This document shows positions 38,514-48,792 of a stretch of 59,215 nucleotides of DNA, piece after piece (position 1 is the stretch's first letter; each line of letters begins with the position of its first letter). The stretch covers positions 1 through 59,215 of the forward strand of contig CAMJQS010000002.1 of NCBI GenBank assembly GCA_946408105.1, given 5' to 3'. A program made the translations under genes and the position numbers. Source of the DNA: an uncultured Selenomonadales bacterium (lineage in GTDB: Bacteria > Bacillota > Negativicutes > Selenomonadales > Selenomonadaceae). Below the pieces are notes generated by a model, which had not been told where the DNA came from, did not search any database, and was given only the letters and a program-made list of their open reading frames with translations.

Positions 38514-39479
38514 TAACGCATTCAAAAGTTCCTCGCGGTTCACGGCGTAAGTTCCGACCTTGGCCACGACGACGCCCGCCGCCACGTTCGCAAGATATGC
38601 CGCCGCCGCCGAATCAATTCCGCCGGCCAACGCCGCCGAAAAAACCGCAATGACCGTATCGCCCGCGCCGGACACGTCGAAGACCTCCTGCGCCCGCGCC
38701 TTGATGTGAGAAATTTTTTCTCCGGTAATCAAGCTCAAACCTTCGGCCGAACGCGTGACGACCAGCCCGCGCAAATTAAATTCGTCAATAATTTTATGCG
38801 AGGCCTCTTCAATCTGCGCGTCGACGTTTGAAATTTTTTTCGGCAAGACGGCGTTAAGTTCTTTCAAGTTCGGCGTGATGAAGCTCGCGTCAAAATATTT
38901 TTGCCAGTTGTCGCCTTTCGGGTCGACGACGACAAATTTTTTTTGCGCACGACACGCGCCGATAATTTCGCGGCAAATTTTTTTCGTGCAGACGCCCTTG
39001 CCGTAATCGGAAATAATCACGCCGTCGACGTCAGAAATTTTCGCGGAAAAATTTTTCAAAAGCTCTTCGGTGCTCAAGGCGTCGAGTTCGCTCGCGTCTT
39101 CAAAGTCCAAACGAATCATTTGTTGATGACCGCTTATCACGCGCGTTTTCGTCGTCGTCGGCTTTGAAGTTTCAATCACGCCCGAATAATCGACGCCGAG
39201 ATTTTTTAACTTGCTCAAAAAAATTTCGCCGTGAACATCGCGCCCGACCTGCCCGATTATCGACGTGCGACAGCCGAGCAAAGCCAAATTGTGCACGACG
39301 TTGGCCGCGCCGCCCAAAGTTTCTTTGACTTCCGTGACGCGGGCAATCGGCACGGGGGCTTCGGGCGAAATGCGCGTGACTTCCCCGAAATAATATTTGT
39401 CCAACATCACGTCGCCGACGACAAGAATTTTACACGCGCTCAAACCGTCCGCAACAAAATTTTTCAGTTCGTCAATCAT
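38511..39479 (-). CDS. D-glycero-beta-D-manno-heptose-7-phosphate kinase (RfaE1/HldE kinase domain)
   Basis: [31 protein letters not shown]...[34 protein letters not shown]. Confidence 0.92.
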   Translation of the reverse strand: MIDELKNFVADGLSACKILVVGDVMLDKYYFGEVTRISPEAPVPIARVTEVKETLGGAANVVHNLALLGCRTSIIGQVGRDVHGEIFLSKLKNLGVDYSGVIETSKPTTTKTRVISGHQQMIRLDFEDASELDALSTEELLKNFSAKISDVDGVIISDYGKGVCTKKICREIIGACRAQKKFVVVDPKGDNWQKYFDASFITPNLKELNAVLPKKISNVDAQIEEASHKIIDEFNLRGLVVTRSAEGLSLITGEKISHIKARAQEVFDVSGAGDTVIAVFSAALAGGIDSAAAAYLANVAAGVVVAKVGTYAVNREELLNAL

Positions 39480-40762
39480 TTGAGTCCTCCAAAAGAAATT
39501 TTCGCCGCCGCCAAAGTTTTTTCCAAATCTTCGTCCGTGTGAGCCGCCGACATGAACAGAGTTTCAAATTGTGACGGCGCAAGATAAATTTTTTGCTCCA
39601 ACATCGCCGCGAAAAATTTTTTGAACTGCGTTTGATTCGCGGCGGCCGCCTCGTCGTAGTTTGTGACTTCGCGCGCGCTGAAAAATATTCCGAACATGGA
39701 GCCGGCTTGCGGCGTTTGAATTTTTACGCCGAAATTTTTTGCCGCGGCCTGAAGTCCTTCGACGAGCTTTGAAGTCTTCGCGGAAATTTTTTCCGTCAAA
39801 TTTTCTTCAAGCAAAATCGTCAACGTCTCTATGCCCGCCGTCATCGCCAAAGGATTGCCGCTCAAAGTTCCCGCCTGATAAATTCTGCCGTCGGGCGAAA
39901 CGTTGCGCATAATTTTTTCCGCTCCGCCGTAAGCCGCACACGGGAGCCCGCCGCCGATAATTTTTCCCAGGCAAGTTAAATCGGGCGTGACGTGAAATTT
40001 TTCTTGCGCGCCGCCGAGCGAAACTCGAAAGCCGCACATGACTTCATCGAAAATCAAAAGCGCGCCGAATTTTTTTGTAACGTCACGAAGTCCGCGCAAA
40101 AAATTTTCTTTCGGCAAGACGAGCCCCATGTTGCCCGCGACAGGTTCGACGATAACCGCCGCAATTTCTTCGCCGCATTGAGCAAAAATTTTTTCGACGG
40201 CGGCAAGGTCGTTGTAAGGCAAAGTAATCGTGTCTTGAGCCGTGCCGCGCGTGACGCCGGGGCTTGACGGTTCGCCGAAGGTCGCCGCGCCGCTGCCCGC
40301 CTTAACCAAGAGCGAATCGCTGTGGCCGTGATAGCAGCCGACGAACTTTAAAATTTTTTCGCGCCCCGTGAAACCTCTGGCAACTCGCAACGCACTCATC
40401 GTCGCTTCGGTGCCGGAATTGACCATGCGCATGACTTCCATTGACGGAAAAATTTTGTTCACGAGCTTTGCAAGTTTCGTTTCAAGTTCGGTCGGCGCGC
40501 CGTAACTCGTGCCGCGTTCGACGGCTCTTTTCAAAGCGTCGACAACTTTCGGATGAGCGTGACCCAAAATCAGCGGCCCCCACGAGCCCACGAAGTCAAT
40601 GTATTCGTTGCCGTCGATGTCAAAAATTTTTGAGCCTGCGCCGTGAGAAATGAACGGCGGATTCGAGTCGACGCTTGAGTAGGAACGCACGGGGCTGTTC
40701 ACTCCGCCCGGCATAAATTTTTTTGCTTCGACGAACGCCGCCAAAGATTTTTTTAAGTTCAT
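39476..40762 (-). CDS. hemL: Glutamate-1-semialdehyde 2,1-aminomutase
   Basis: [13 protein letters not shown]...; [28 protein letters not shown]. Confidence 0.97.
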   Translation of the reverse strand: MNLKKSLAAFVEAKKFMPGGVNSPVRSYSSVDSNPPFISHGAGSKIFDIDGNEYIDFVGSWGPLILGHAHPKVVDALKRAVERGTSYGAPTELETKLAKLVNKIFPSMEVMRMVNSGTEATMSALRVARGFTGREKILKFVGCYHGHSDSLLVKAGSGAATFGEPSSPGVTRGTAQDTITLPYNDLAAVEKIFAQCGEEIAAVIVEPVAGNMGLVLPKENFLRGLRDVTKKFGALLIFDEVMCGFRVSLGGAQEKFHVTPDLTCLGKIIGGGLPCAAYGGAEKIMRNVSPDGRIYQAGTLSGNPLAMTAGIETLTILLEENLTEKISAKTSKLVEGLQAAAKNFGVKIQTPQAGSMFGIFFSAREVTNYDEAAAANQTQFKKFFAAMLEQKIYLAPSQFETLFMSAAHTDEDLEKTLAAAKISFGGLK

Positions 40763-40791
40763 GATACAACCTCCCAAAATTTTTCTGACGC

Positions 40792-40863
40792 TCAAGCGCG
40801 GCGAGGAGCCGAAAATTTTTTAAAGTTGCAACGCGTCAGCTGTTGAGCCGCTTTCAAAGCGGC
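40792..40863 (-). repeat. Inverted repeat copy, mate of 42055-42127
   Basis: Complement reads gccgctttgaaagcggctcaacagctgacgcgttgcaactttaaaaaattttcggctcctcgccgcgcttga, closely matching 42055-42127. Confidence 0.85.
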
Positions 40864-40866
40864 CGA

Positions 40867-40936
40867 CGCCCGGCATAAAATTTTTTGCTTCGACGAACGC
40901 CGCGAGAGATTTTTTTTAATTCGTGATACAATCTCC
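40867..40936 (-). pseudogene. Duplicated remnant of the hemL 5' end
   Basis: cgcccggcataaaattttttgcttcgacgaacgccgc...tgatacaatctccc matches 40704-40775; start codon ATG is ACG and the frame is broken. Confidence 0.85.
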
Positions 40937-40979
40937 CGAAAAATTTTAGCAGATTTTATCACAGCGATAAAAAAAAAAG

Positions 40980-42002
40980 TCAATCGGGCAGACGATCGAG
41001 CAATTTTAAATTCGTGCCGTCCGCAAAAATTATTTCCGTGACTTCGATGTGTATGTCGTTTTTCTTGAAACCGTGCTTCATTGCGTCGGCGTCGGCGCGC
41101 ACGAACGGATTTAAAGTTTTCGTCACGTTAAAAATCTGCACGCCTTGTTCGGCCTCTGTCATATCGATTGCAAACGGCGCGAGGCTTTCGCGGTCGTCCT
41201 TCCCTCTCAAGGCGACGTTGCCGATAATTTTTGCAAGCGGCTTGTCGGACTTCACGTCGGCCTTTATCGAAATTTCCAGCGTCTGCGAAAAGCCGTACTC
41301 GTCGCCGCCCTCGTTCTTGATAGTGAAACCTTTTACTTTAAAAATTTCGTCCATCTTTTGGCCAATCGGCAAGTTCAGCGAATTTAATTTTTTCTTCAGC
41401 GCACGACGATAGCCGACGTAAAATTTTTCAAAACCTTTCGCGCCCGTTATGCGCCAAGAATTTTCTTCGGCGGGTTCGAGCGCAAGCTCCAGCTCAAAAC
41501 TGAATTTCATTTGCGAATTATAAAAGGCAATCGTCGCGACTCGGTCGTTGCCGTCTTTTTGCGGCTTGGTTATGCTTTTTATTTCGCAGGAGGCCGCGCC
41601 CGATTCTTTTAAAAATTTTTGCGCGTCGGTTAAATTTTTCGGGAAGGTAACTTTGCCCACCGTGATGTATTCTTCGGCCGCCGCGCGTGCCGCGTTCACG
41701 AAGTCGGGCTTAAGTTTTTCGTAGCGCAAATTCAGTTCGTCCATCGAGTAAGCGGTCGGGGCGAGCGTCGAATTAATTTGTTCGGTCAAAATTTCTTCGG
41801 CCGCCTGCTCGATCAGCGCGTCGAGGTCGACAGCTTTTCTAAAAGTTTCAAGGTCGTGAGCTTCGACGGCGTGGCGTGCGACGACTGCGGGATTGCCGCT
41901 GCGTTTTTTGAGCTCCTGCCAATTTTGAAACGCCGCGACGCCGACGGCAACCGCCAGAATCAAAAGGACGGCAACCGCCGCCAAAATTTTTTTCGTGTTC
42001 AT
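40980..42002 (-). CDS. Secreted/membrane-anchored protein of unknown function
   Basis: 340 aa, N-terminal hydrophobic segment MNTKKILAAVAVLLILAVAVGVAAF; ATG overlaps the stop of a trmD 3' remnant (ATGA). Confidence 0.8.
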   Translation of the reverse strand: MNTKKILAAVAVLLILAVAVGVAAFQNWQELKKRSGNPAVVARHAVEAHDLETFRKAVDLDALIEQAAEEILTEQINSTLAPTAYSMDELNLRYEKLKPDFVNAARAAAEEYITVGKVTFPKNLTDAQKFLKESGAASCEIKSITKPQKDGNDRVATIAFYNSQMKFSFELELALEPAEENSWRITGAKGFEKFYVGYRRALKKKLNSLNLPIGQKMDEIFKVKGFTIKNEGGDEYGFSQTLEISIKADVKSDKPLAKIIGNVALRGKDDRESLAPFAIDMTEAEQGVQIFNVTKTLNPFVRADADAMKHGFKKNDIHIEVTEIIFADGTNLKLLDRLPD

Positions 42003-42056
42003 TTAATCAAGTCCGGTCTTCTTGTGCGTGTCAGATTTAAAGCTTGCTCTTCGCGG
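42003..42056 (-). pseudogene. Duplicated remnant of the trmD 3' end
   Basis: Reverse strand encodes REEQALNLTRTRRPDLIK*, versus REEQALNLTQTRRPDLIK* at the current trmD C-terminus. Confidence 0.88.
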
Positions 42057-42127
42057 TCGCTTTAAAAGCGGCGGAACAGCTGACGCGTTGCAACGTAAAA
42101 AAATTTTCGACAACTCGCCGCGCTTGA
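42055..42127 (+). repeat. Inverted repeat copy, mate of 40792-40863
   Basis: ggtcgctttaaaagcggcggaacagctgacgcgttgcaacgtaaaaaaattttcgacaactcgccgcgcttga. Confidence 0.85.
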
Positions 42128-42142
42128 ATTCATTTCCAATTC

Positions 42143-42823
42143 TTATTTAATTAAATCCGGTCGGCGTGTCTGAGTTAAGTTTAATGCTTGCTCTTCACGC
42201 CACTTTTTTATTTGCGCGTGGTTGCCCGAAAGCAAAACTTCGGGAACGATTTTTCCTTCAAATTCTCGCGGGCGCGTGTATTGCGGGAAACCGAGCAGCC
42301 CGTCGAAGAAAGAATCCGTCGCCGCAGACTCCGCCGAGCCCAAAACGTTCGGGAGCATTCTTGCCACCGCGTCGACGATAACCATCGCGGGAAGTTCGCC
42401 GCCCGTCAAAACATAATCGCCGATTGAAATCAATTCGTCGGCCAAGTCGTAAATGCGCGCGTCGAAGCCTTCGTAATGTCCGCAGACGAAAATAATTTGG
42501 TCGAGCGCGGCCAGCTCCTTTGCTTTTGCTTGAGTGAAAACTTTTCCGCCGGGGTCGGTGATGATTATCTTGCGGGAAAAATTTTCGTCGGATTTGTTCA
42601 GCACGTCGCGCACGGCACGATAAACGGGTTCGGGCTTAAGCACCATGCCCGCGCCGCCTCCGAAGGGCGAATCGTCCACTTGCCTGTGCTTGTCGAAGGC
42701 AAAGTCTCGCAACTGTGTGAAACGAATTTCCAAAATATTTTTCTCGACGGCGCGCTTGATGATACTTTCGCCGAAGACGCCCGCAAACATTTCGGGAAAC
42801 AACGTGATGATGTTAATAAGCAT
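42143..42823 (-). CDS. trmD: tRNA (guanine37-N1)-methyltransferase
   Basis: MLINIITLFPEMFAGVFGESIIKRAVEKNILEI; DDSPFGGGAGMVLKPEP; GDYVLTGGELPAMV. Confidence 0.96.
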   Translation of the reverse strand: MLINIITLFPEMFAGVFGESIIKRAVEKNILEIRFTQLRDFAFDKHRQVDDSPFGGGAGMVLKPEPVYRAVRDVLNKSDENFSRKIIITDPGGKVFTQAKAKELAALDQIIFVCGHYEGFDARIYDLADELISIGDYVLTGGELPAMVIVDAVARMLPNVLGSAESAATDSFFDGLLGFPQYTRPREFEGKIVPEVLLSGNHAQIKKWREEQALNLTQTRRPDLIK

Positions 42824-43304
42824 TTGAGTCGACCAAAATTTTTTTCGCGGCAATGTCAATCGAACGGACGACGGACTTAAGCGCGGGAATTAAAATTTTT
42901 CCGTCGACCTCGAAAACATCGTTGCTGCCGGTCTTGAGGACGTTTGTGACGGCTCCGATTTTTTTTTCGCCGTCGAAAACTTCGCAACCGATGATGTCGA
43001 ACGTGTAAAACTCTCCGTCGGCCAGGGGCGCGGCGTCAGCTCTGTCGACCGTCAAAAATTTATTCGTCAGAGCCTTGGCGGCCTCTCGACTGTCCACGCC
43101 CGCGAACTTCATAAAGATTTGTCCGCCGATGTGTTTGACTTCCTCGACGCGAAAAATTTTTCCGCCGACAGAAATTTTTTCCAGAGCGTCGAAGCGTCCT
43201 TCAAAATCTGTCAGCGGAATTATTTTCAGCGTGCCGTCCAGCCCGCGAGCCGCGCCGATTTTCCCGACGATTATTTCAGCTGCGGATTGCAATGATTTTG
43301 TCAT
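42813..43304 (-). CDS. rimM: Ribosome maturation factor RimM
   Basis: IIVGKIGAARGLDGTLKIIPLTDFEGRF; adjacent to trmD. Confidence 0.93.
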   Translation of the reverse strand: MTKSLQSAAEIIVGKIGAARGLDGTLKIIPLTDFEGRFDALEKISVGGKIFRVEEVKHIGGQIFMKFAGVDSREAAKALTNKFLTVDRADAAPLADGEFYTFDIIGCEVFDGEKKIGAVTNVLKTGSNDVFEVDGKILIPALKSVVRSIDIAAKKILVDSNAY

Positions 43305-43671
43305 CTTCCACCAAAATTTCCACGTTCATGGCTTCGCGCAGGTTGTCGCCGACTTTCAGCTCGACTTGCCGCTGCGTCGTCCCCTGAATAATTTCCGCGC
43401 CGTCCGCCAACTTCTCGAACGTTTCTTTGCGGCGACGAGCCTCGTCCAATCTGCCTTGGCGCGGGGCGATTTCGTTGCCGAAAAAGTTTCTGATTTGCGG
43501 TTCGTGTTCGGGGCTTCTCTCAAGTTCGCGTTGCATGTCGATATTAATTTGCTTGAGCTCAAGTTCCATTTGTTCGGCGACCTTTGTTGCCTCGTCGACG
43601 AGCCGCGCCCGAAGTTTCTCCGTGAGTTTTGCTTTCACCGTGACGGGAAGAGTTAATTTGATGCTGTTCAT
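43276..43671 (-). CDS. YlqD family protein
   Basis: MNSIKLTLPVTVKAKLTEKLRARL...ELELKQI...; position upstream of rimM-trmD. Confidence 0.8.
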   Translation of the reverse strand: MNSIKLTLPVTVKAKLTEKLRARLVDEATKVAEQMELELKQINIDMQRELERSPEHEPQIRNFFGNEIAPRQGRLDEARRRKETFEKLADGAEIIQGTTQRQVELKVGDNLREAMNVEILVEDDKIIAIRS

Positions 43672-43748
43672 TTTTTTAGCTCCTTTGTTTGAAAATCATT
43701 CGTAAGTTTAGCAGGTAATTTTTCAAAGTCAATCGGCAAAAGTTTTTC

Positions 43749-43778
43749 TTGTCGACGCCCGCGCTTTTAATGTAAAAT
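43749..43778 (+). promoter_or_regulatory. Putative promoter
   Basis: TTGTCG, 18-nt spacer, (TG)TAAAAT. Confidence 0.45.
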
Positions 43779-43801
43779 CTGCGGCAAGAAAGGTGATGAG
43801 C

Positions 43802-45277
43802 ATGATAAAAAAACATTGGCGAAAAATTTTGGCGGCGGCTCTGGTCGCGGGAAATTTATTTTGCTTGCCGATTGTCGACGCGGAAATTAAAACTTACACG
43901 GCGATGGGCGTCGACTACGGCAACGAATTTGAATCGCAGGAAATTGTTAAACTTCGCGCGCGCGACAAGGCGATTAAAAATGCCGTCAAGCAAGCGGGCG
44001 TTTATCTTAAAAGTTATTCGCGCTCCGTTAATTCCGAACTGACCGACGACGAGATAACCGCGATAACCGGCAACACTTATGAACTCGTCGGCGAAGTCAA
44101 ATACAATCGCGTTGCAAAGCAAGTGACCGACCAAGTTATCCTCGTCATGTGGGAGGCGACCGTTGATGTTAAAGTCGACGACAGCGAAATTAAAAATTGG
44201 TACAAGCGCGACTTCGACGAACGCTCAAAGATTATAAATCAGACGCGCGAATCGAACGAAGCCGCCGCCGATAACGAACGCAAAGTTGAAGACCTGCGCA
44301 AGCGTGCTCAAAACGTAACCGACGACGCCGGCCGCGCCCAACTCAAAAAAGATTTCGAGCAGGCCGACAACGAATTCCTTTACAATCAAAAAATCGAGGA
44401 AGGCACCCGCGCAAGCTACAGAGGCGACCTTGACGAGGCGGCAAAATTTTACACCGAGGCCATCGAGCTCAATCCGAACAACCCGAAAGCTTACGTCGCT
44501 CGCGGCAGCACTTACACCGGCACCGTTTCAGTGTTAAAGCACAAAATCGAAGACACTCCGCGTTTTAAAAGAGTTAAATCACACGGCAACAGCGCGGAAA
44601 CTTATTACAGGCTGGCACTGGAAGATTTCGGCAAGGCGATTGAACTTAACCCGAACGACGCAATGAATTATGCTTATCGCGGCAACGCCCATTACACCTT
44701 TGGAAAATATCCGCAGGCTTTAAAAGATTGGGACGAGGCTTTGAAAATTGATTCGGCGTGCTTGCAAGTTTATATTTATCGCAGCATGTACTACAGCTTT
44801 GTCTTGAAGGATAACAAAGCGGCTCTGGCAGATTTGAACGAAGCGATTGAGCTAAATCCCGACAAGGCGGGCGGCTATTCCATGCGCAGTTTATGTTACA
44901 AGAACACTAAGCAATATCAGTTGGCTCTCGCCGACATAAACAAAGCCGTTGAGTTGGAACCGAACAACGCCTTTTCCTATTATTCAAGAGGTAATCTTTA
45001 TCTGGAGTTTGAAAATTACAATCGCGCGCTTGAAGACTTCAACAAATGCTTTGAGCTTGACCCCGAATTTTATGTTGTCCGGCTCGGCATGGTGAAGGCT
45101 CACGAGAAACTTGGACGATACGATTTGGCGATAGAAGACTACAACCAAATTATAAAAGATTCACCCGACATGGCGATTTGGTATTACAGGCGCGGCAAGT
45201 GCTACGAAAAGCTCGGCGACACGGCCAAGGCTAAGGCTGACTTCGACAAAGCAAAGGCTCTGGGCTTCAGCGTTTAA
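43802..45277 (+). CDS. Exported tetratricopeptide-repeat protein
   Basis: Signal peptide; multiple TPRs (A..DFGKAIELNPNDAMNYAYRGNAHYTFGKYPQALKDWDEALKID...). Confidence 0.9.
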   Translation: MIKKHWRKILAAALVAGNLFCLPIVDAEIKTYTAMGVDYGNEFESQEIVKLRARDKAIKNAVKQAGVYLKSYSRSVNSELTDDEITAITGNTYELVGEVKYNRVAKQVTDQVILVMWEATVDVKVDDSEIKNWYKRDFDERSKIINQTRESNEAAADNERKVEDLRKRAQNVTDDAGRAQLKKDFEQADNEFLYNQKIEEGTRASYRGDLDEAAKFYTEAIELNPNNPKAYVARGSTYTGTVSVLKHKIEDTPRFKRVKSHGNSAETYYRLALEDFGKAIELNPNDAMNYAYRGNAHYTFGKYPQALKDWDEALKIDSACLQVYIYRSMYYSFVLKDNKAALADLNEAIELNPDKAGGYSMRSLCYKNTKQYQLALADINKAVELEPNNAFSYYSRGNLYLEFENYNRALEDFNKCFELDPEFYVVRLGMVKAHEKLGRYDLAIEDYNQIIKDSPDMAIWYYRRGKCYEKLGDTAKAKADFDKAKALGFSV

Positions 45278-45320
45278 AATTTTTGATTCCTTTCGGCGGC
45301 GGGCGACAGAAATATTTTTC

Positions 45321-45350
45321 TTGTCACTTGCCGCTTTTTTGGTGTAAAAT
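45321..45350 (+). promoter_or_regulatory. Putative promoter of the ireB-ruvX-DUF1292-mltG operon
   Basis: TTGTCA, 18-nt spacer, (TG)TAAAAT. Confidence 0.55.
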
Positions 45351-45388
45351 GCGCGGAGTAAATCGGCAGTTTGTAAGGGAGTGATTTC

Positions 45389-45670
45389 ATGAGCGGCGAC
45401 GAGACTAAAACCGTCGGCGACGAGACCAGAATGTTCAGCTTCGGCGTCGAGGAAAATCGTGCGCAAAAAGTCATAAAGAACGCCTACAAGGCAATGACCG
45501 AAAAAGGCTACAACCCTGTGCACCAGCTTGTCGGCTATCTTTTGAGCGGCGACCCCGCTTACGTGACGAGCCACCTTGAGGCGCGCAGCATGATTCGCAA
45601 AGTTGAGCGCGACGAACTTTTGGAAGAACTCGTGCGTTTCTATCTTGAGCGACTGGGGGGCAAGACGTGA
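45389..45670 (+). CDS. IreB family regulatory phosphoprotein (UPF0297)
   Basis: TRMFSFG...[39 protein letters not shown]. Confidence 0.93.
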   Translation: MSGDETKTVGDETRMFSFGVEENRAQKVIKNAYKAMTEKGYNPVHQLVGYLLSGDPAYVTSHLEARSMIRKVERDELLEELVRFYLERLGGKT

Positions 45671-46083
45671 GGGCTTTGGCTCTTGATATCGGCGACAAGA
45701 CAATCGGCGTGGCGGCCTCCGATTTGCTCGGCATTACCGCGCAAGGCGTCGAGACGATTCGCCGCACGTCGAACAAAGACGACTTGAAACGGCTCGGCGA
45801 ACTCGTAAAAAATTTTGAGGCGACGACTTTTATAATCGGCTTGCCAAAAAATATGGACGGCACCGAAGGCACGCGTTGCGAGCTTGTAAAAAAATTCGCG
45901 GAAAAAATTTCTGCGGCGTTCCCGACGGTCAATCAAATTTTTTGGGACGAACGCTTGAGCACCGTGGCCGCCGAAAAAAATTTAATCGCGGCCGACGTGA
46001 GCCGCAAGAAACGCAAAAAAGTTATCGACAAGATGGCCGCAGTTTATATCCTGCAAGGCTGGCTTGATTCAGTTAGGAGTTAA
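45667..46083 (+). CDS. ruvX: Holliday junction resolvase RuvX/YqgF
   Basis: [45 protein letters not shown]. Confidence 0.94.
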   Translation: MRALALDIGDKTIGVAASDLLGITAQGVETIRRTSNKDDLKRLGELVKNFEATTFIIGLPKNMDGTEGTRCELVKKFAEKISAAFPTVNQIFWDERLSTVAAEKNLIAADVSRKKRKKVIDKMAAVYILQGWLDSVRS

Positions 46084-46085
46084 AG

Positions 46086-46418
46086 ATGAGCAAACGTGAA
46101 GAACTTTTTGACGACGATGTTTTGATTGAAATGACCGACGAGGACGGAAACGTTTTCTATTACGTCGAGGAAATGATTATCCCCGTCGACGGCGAAAATT
46201 TTGCGCTGTTGGTCGAATACAAAGGCGACGACTGCGACTGCGGTCACGACCACGAATGCGGCTGCGGCGGCGAATGCGATTGCGATTGCGAAGACGACGT
46301 TATCATTGCAAAAATTGTTATCAACGCGGACGGCGAAGAAGAATTTATCGAGCCGACCGATGAGGAGTTTGAAAAAGTTCAAGCGGCTTACGAAAAACTT
46401 TTGGATGAGGAAGAATGA
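46086..46418 (+). CDS. DUF1292 family protein with Cys/His-rich insert
   Basis: IEMTDEDGNVFYYVEEMIIPVDGENFALLVEYKGDDCDCGHDHECGCGGECDCDCEDDVIIAKI. Confidence 0.88.
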   Translation: MSKREELFDDDVLIEMTDEDGNVFYYVEEMIIPVDGENFALLVEYKGDDCDCGHDHECGCGGECDCDCEDDVIIAKIVINADGEEEFIEPTDEEFEKVQAAYEKLLDEEE

Positions 46419-47593
46419 GCAACGCCGACGACAAAAAAATTTCGAGCGACGCCGACACCGTTAAAACTCAAATTCCTTCTCGTCGCGAAGGCAAAAAAAC
46501 TTTCCGCGAAAAAATCAGCGGCTCAATCGACGACCTGCGCGCGGAAATTTCTTTCAAGTACGTGGCGACCGTGGCGGGCGTGGTATTCGCTTGCGTCGTG
46601 GTTGTCGGCGCGCTTTTGGTTTTCGTCGACCCGACCGTCGCGCAAACGGAAAAGCCCGCGAAAACCGAGCAGACGACCGACGCCGCCGGTGAGGAAGAAG
46701 AAAAACGAATCAACGTAAAAATTCGCGAAGGACTTTCGACAGCCGAGATTGCGGAACGCTTGGCGGAAAAAGGAATCATCGACAGCAGCTTCAGGTTCAG
46801 ACTTCTTGCGCGCTTCTACGGCTACGACGATAAATTTCGTCCGGGTGCTTACACGTTCAACGCGAACATGAGCGACGAGGAAGTTTTCCAAAAACTTTTG
46901 ACGGGCGAAAAAAAATTTGTGCGCTTCACCGTGCCCGAAGGTTTCGGCGTCAAAGAAATTGCCGAGCGGCTTTACAATCTTGACTTGGCAGACAAAGACG
47001 AATTCTTGAAGGCGGCCGAAGACTTCGCGCCCTACGATTACATGCGCAAAAGAAAAAATGTTTTCTTCGCGGCGGAAGGTTTTCTTTTCCCCGACACCTA
47101 CAACGTCGAAAGCGACATTGACATTGAAGAAATTTTGGGACTCATGGCGGCCAACTTCGACGACCGAGTAACGCCGACCATGCGCACGCAGGCCGAGAAA
47201 ATGGGCTTGTCGGTTTACGATTTGATAACGCTGGCGTCTTTGGTCGAACGCGAAGTCCGCTACCCCGAAGACCGCCCGATTGTCGCGCAGGTTTTGTTGA
47301 AGCGGCTCAAGTTGAACATGCCGCTGCAAACCGACGCGACGCTTCAATATTTAATGGACACACCAAAGGAAGACGTTTCAATCGAGGACACGCAAATTGA
47401 TTCGCCGTTCAACACTTATCAGCACACGGGACTGCCGCCCGGCCCGATTGCCAACCCCGGCATGGCGTCGATTACGGCCGTCCTCCATCCCGCAGAGACC
47501 GATTATCTTTACTTCGTCGCCGACCGCCAAGGCCACAACCATTACGCCTACACTTACGAGGAGCATTTAAATCTTGTCAATCAATATCGTTAA
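46415..47593 (+). CDS. mltG: Endolytic transglycosylase MltG
   Basis: VEREVRYPEDRPIVAQVLLKRLKLNMPLQTDATLQY; FNTYQHTGLPPGPIANPGMASI. Confidence 0.95.
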   Translation: MSNADDKKISSDADTVKTQIPSRREGKKTFREKISGSIDDLRAEISFKYVATVAGVVFACVVVVGALLVFVDPTVAQTEKPAKTEQTTDAAGEEEEKRINVKIREGLSTAEIAERLAEKGIIDSSFRFRLLARFYGYDDKFRPGAYTFNANMSDEEVFQKLLTGEKKFVRFTVPEGFGVKEIAERLYNLDLADKDEFLKAAEDFAPYDYMRKRKNVFFAAEGFLFPDTYNVESDIDIEEILGLMAANFDDRVTPTMRTQAEKMGLSVYDLITLASLVEREVRYPEDRPIVAQVLLKRLKLNMPLQTDATLQYLMDTPKEDVSIEDTQIDSPFNTYQHTGLPPGPIANPGMASITAVLHPAETDYLYFVADRQGHNHYAYTYEEHLNLVNQYR

Positions 47594-48788
47594 GCCGGAG
47601 TTGCTTGCGCCTGCGGGAAATTTTGAGAAGTTGCAGGCCGCGCTGATTTACGGAGCCGACGCAGTTTATTTCGGCGGAAAAAATTTCAGCTTGCGGGCGT
47701 TCGGCGACAACTTCACCCGCGAAGAAATTTTATCGGCCGTCGACTTCACTCACGCGCGCGGCAAAAAAATTTACGCGGCGGTGAACGTCTTCGCGCACAA
47801 CGCAGACCTCGACGCGCTCAACGATTACTTAAAATTTTTGGACGCGGCAAAAGTCGACGCGGTTTTAATTTCCGATTTGGGCGTTTTGTCTTTGGCGAAG
47901 GAAACGAATTTAAAAATTCACGTCAGCACCCAAGCGAACGTCACGAACTTTCAAGCGGCGAAATTTTTTTCTGAACTCGGCGCAAGTCGAATCGTCCTTG
48001 CCCGCGAACTTTCCCGCGAAGAAATTTTGACGATAAAAAATTTTTGCGCGGCGGAGCTGGAAATTTTTGTCCACGGCGCGATGTGCATTTCATATTCGGG
48101 AAGATGTTGGCTGTCAAAATTTTTGACGGGGCGCGACGCGAATTCGGGCGCGTGCACTCACTCTTGCCGCTGGAAATATAATTTGGTTGAGGAAACTCGA
48201 CCGAATGAATTTTTCCCCGTCGGCGAAGACGTGCGCGGCTCCTACGTCATGAACTCGAAAGATTTGTGCTTGCTCCCGTATCTCGATAAGGTGATTCAAA
48301 GCGGCGTGGCCTCTCTGAAAATCGAAGGGCGCATGAAGAGCGTAAACTACGTGGCGGGCGTCGTCAAAGTTTATCGCGCGGCGATTGATTCATACTTCGA
48401 CAACCCGAACGATTTTAAAATTCGCGATGAGTGGCTCGACGAACTCGACAAGGTTGCTCACCGACCGTACACGACGGGATTTTTTTTGAGTGACGGCAAG
48501 CCGACAGAAATTTATTCCACGTCGAAGCCGAAGCGTTCGTCAGAATTTTTGGGAATCGTTCGCGCCTTCGACGCCGCGACGAAACTTGCGACGATTGAAC
48601 AGCGCGGAAAGTTTGAAGTCGGGCAGCGCGTGGAATTTTTTCAGCCGACGGGAAAAACTTTTTCACAGACGATAACTTCAATGCGCGACGAAAACGACGA
48701 AAAAATTTTTTCCGCGCCGCACGCTCAACAGCTCGTAAAAATTCCCGTCGACGAGCCTTTAGAAATTTGGTCACTGATGAGGAGTTGA
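47574..48788 (+). CDS. U32 family peptidase / tRNA hydroxylation-type protein
   Basis: PELLAPAGNFEKLQAALIYGADAVYFGGKNFSLRAFGDNF; EIFVHGAMCISYSGRCWLS; TTG start overlapping mltG by 20 nt. Confidence 0.93.
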   Translation: MSINIVKPELLAPAGNFEKLQAALIYGADAVYFGGKNFSLRAFGDNFTREEILSAVDFTHARGKKIYAAVNVFAHNADLDALNDYLKFLDAAKVDAVLISDLGVLSLAKETNLKIHVSTQANVTNFQAAKFFSELGASRIVLARELSREEILTIKNFCAAELEIFVHGAMCISYSGRCWLSKFLTGRDANSGACTHSCRWKYNLVEETRPNEFFPVGEDVRGSYVMNSKDLCLLPYLDKVIQSGVASLKIEGRMKSVNYVAGVVKVYRAAIDSYFDNPNDFKIRDEWLDELDKVAHRPYTTGFFLSDGKPTEIYSTSKPKRSSEFLGIVRAFDAATKLATIEQRGKFEVGQRVEFFQPTGKTFSQTITSMRDENDEKIFSAPHAQQLVKIPVDEPLEIWSLMRS

Positions 48789-48792
48789 TAAA

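Noticed and set aside
38339-38521. Small [24 protein letters not shown]...
   Set aside because: Lies wholly in the dispersed structured repeat; the sequence is explained by the repeat stems, not by coding constraint.
46240-46300. Repetitive gactgcgactgcggtcacgac region as possible CRISPR or microsatellite
   Set aside because: It is the in-frame Cys/His-rich codon run of DUF1292; no spacer structure. No CRISPR array was seen anywhere in the window.
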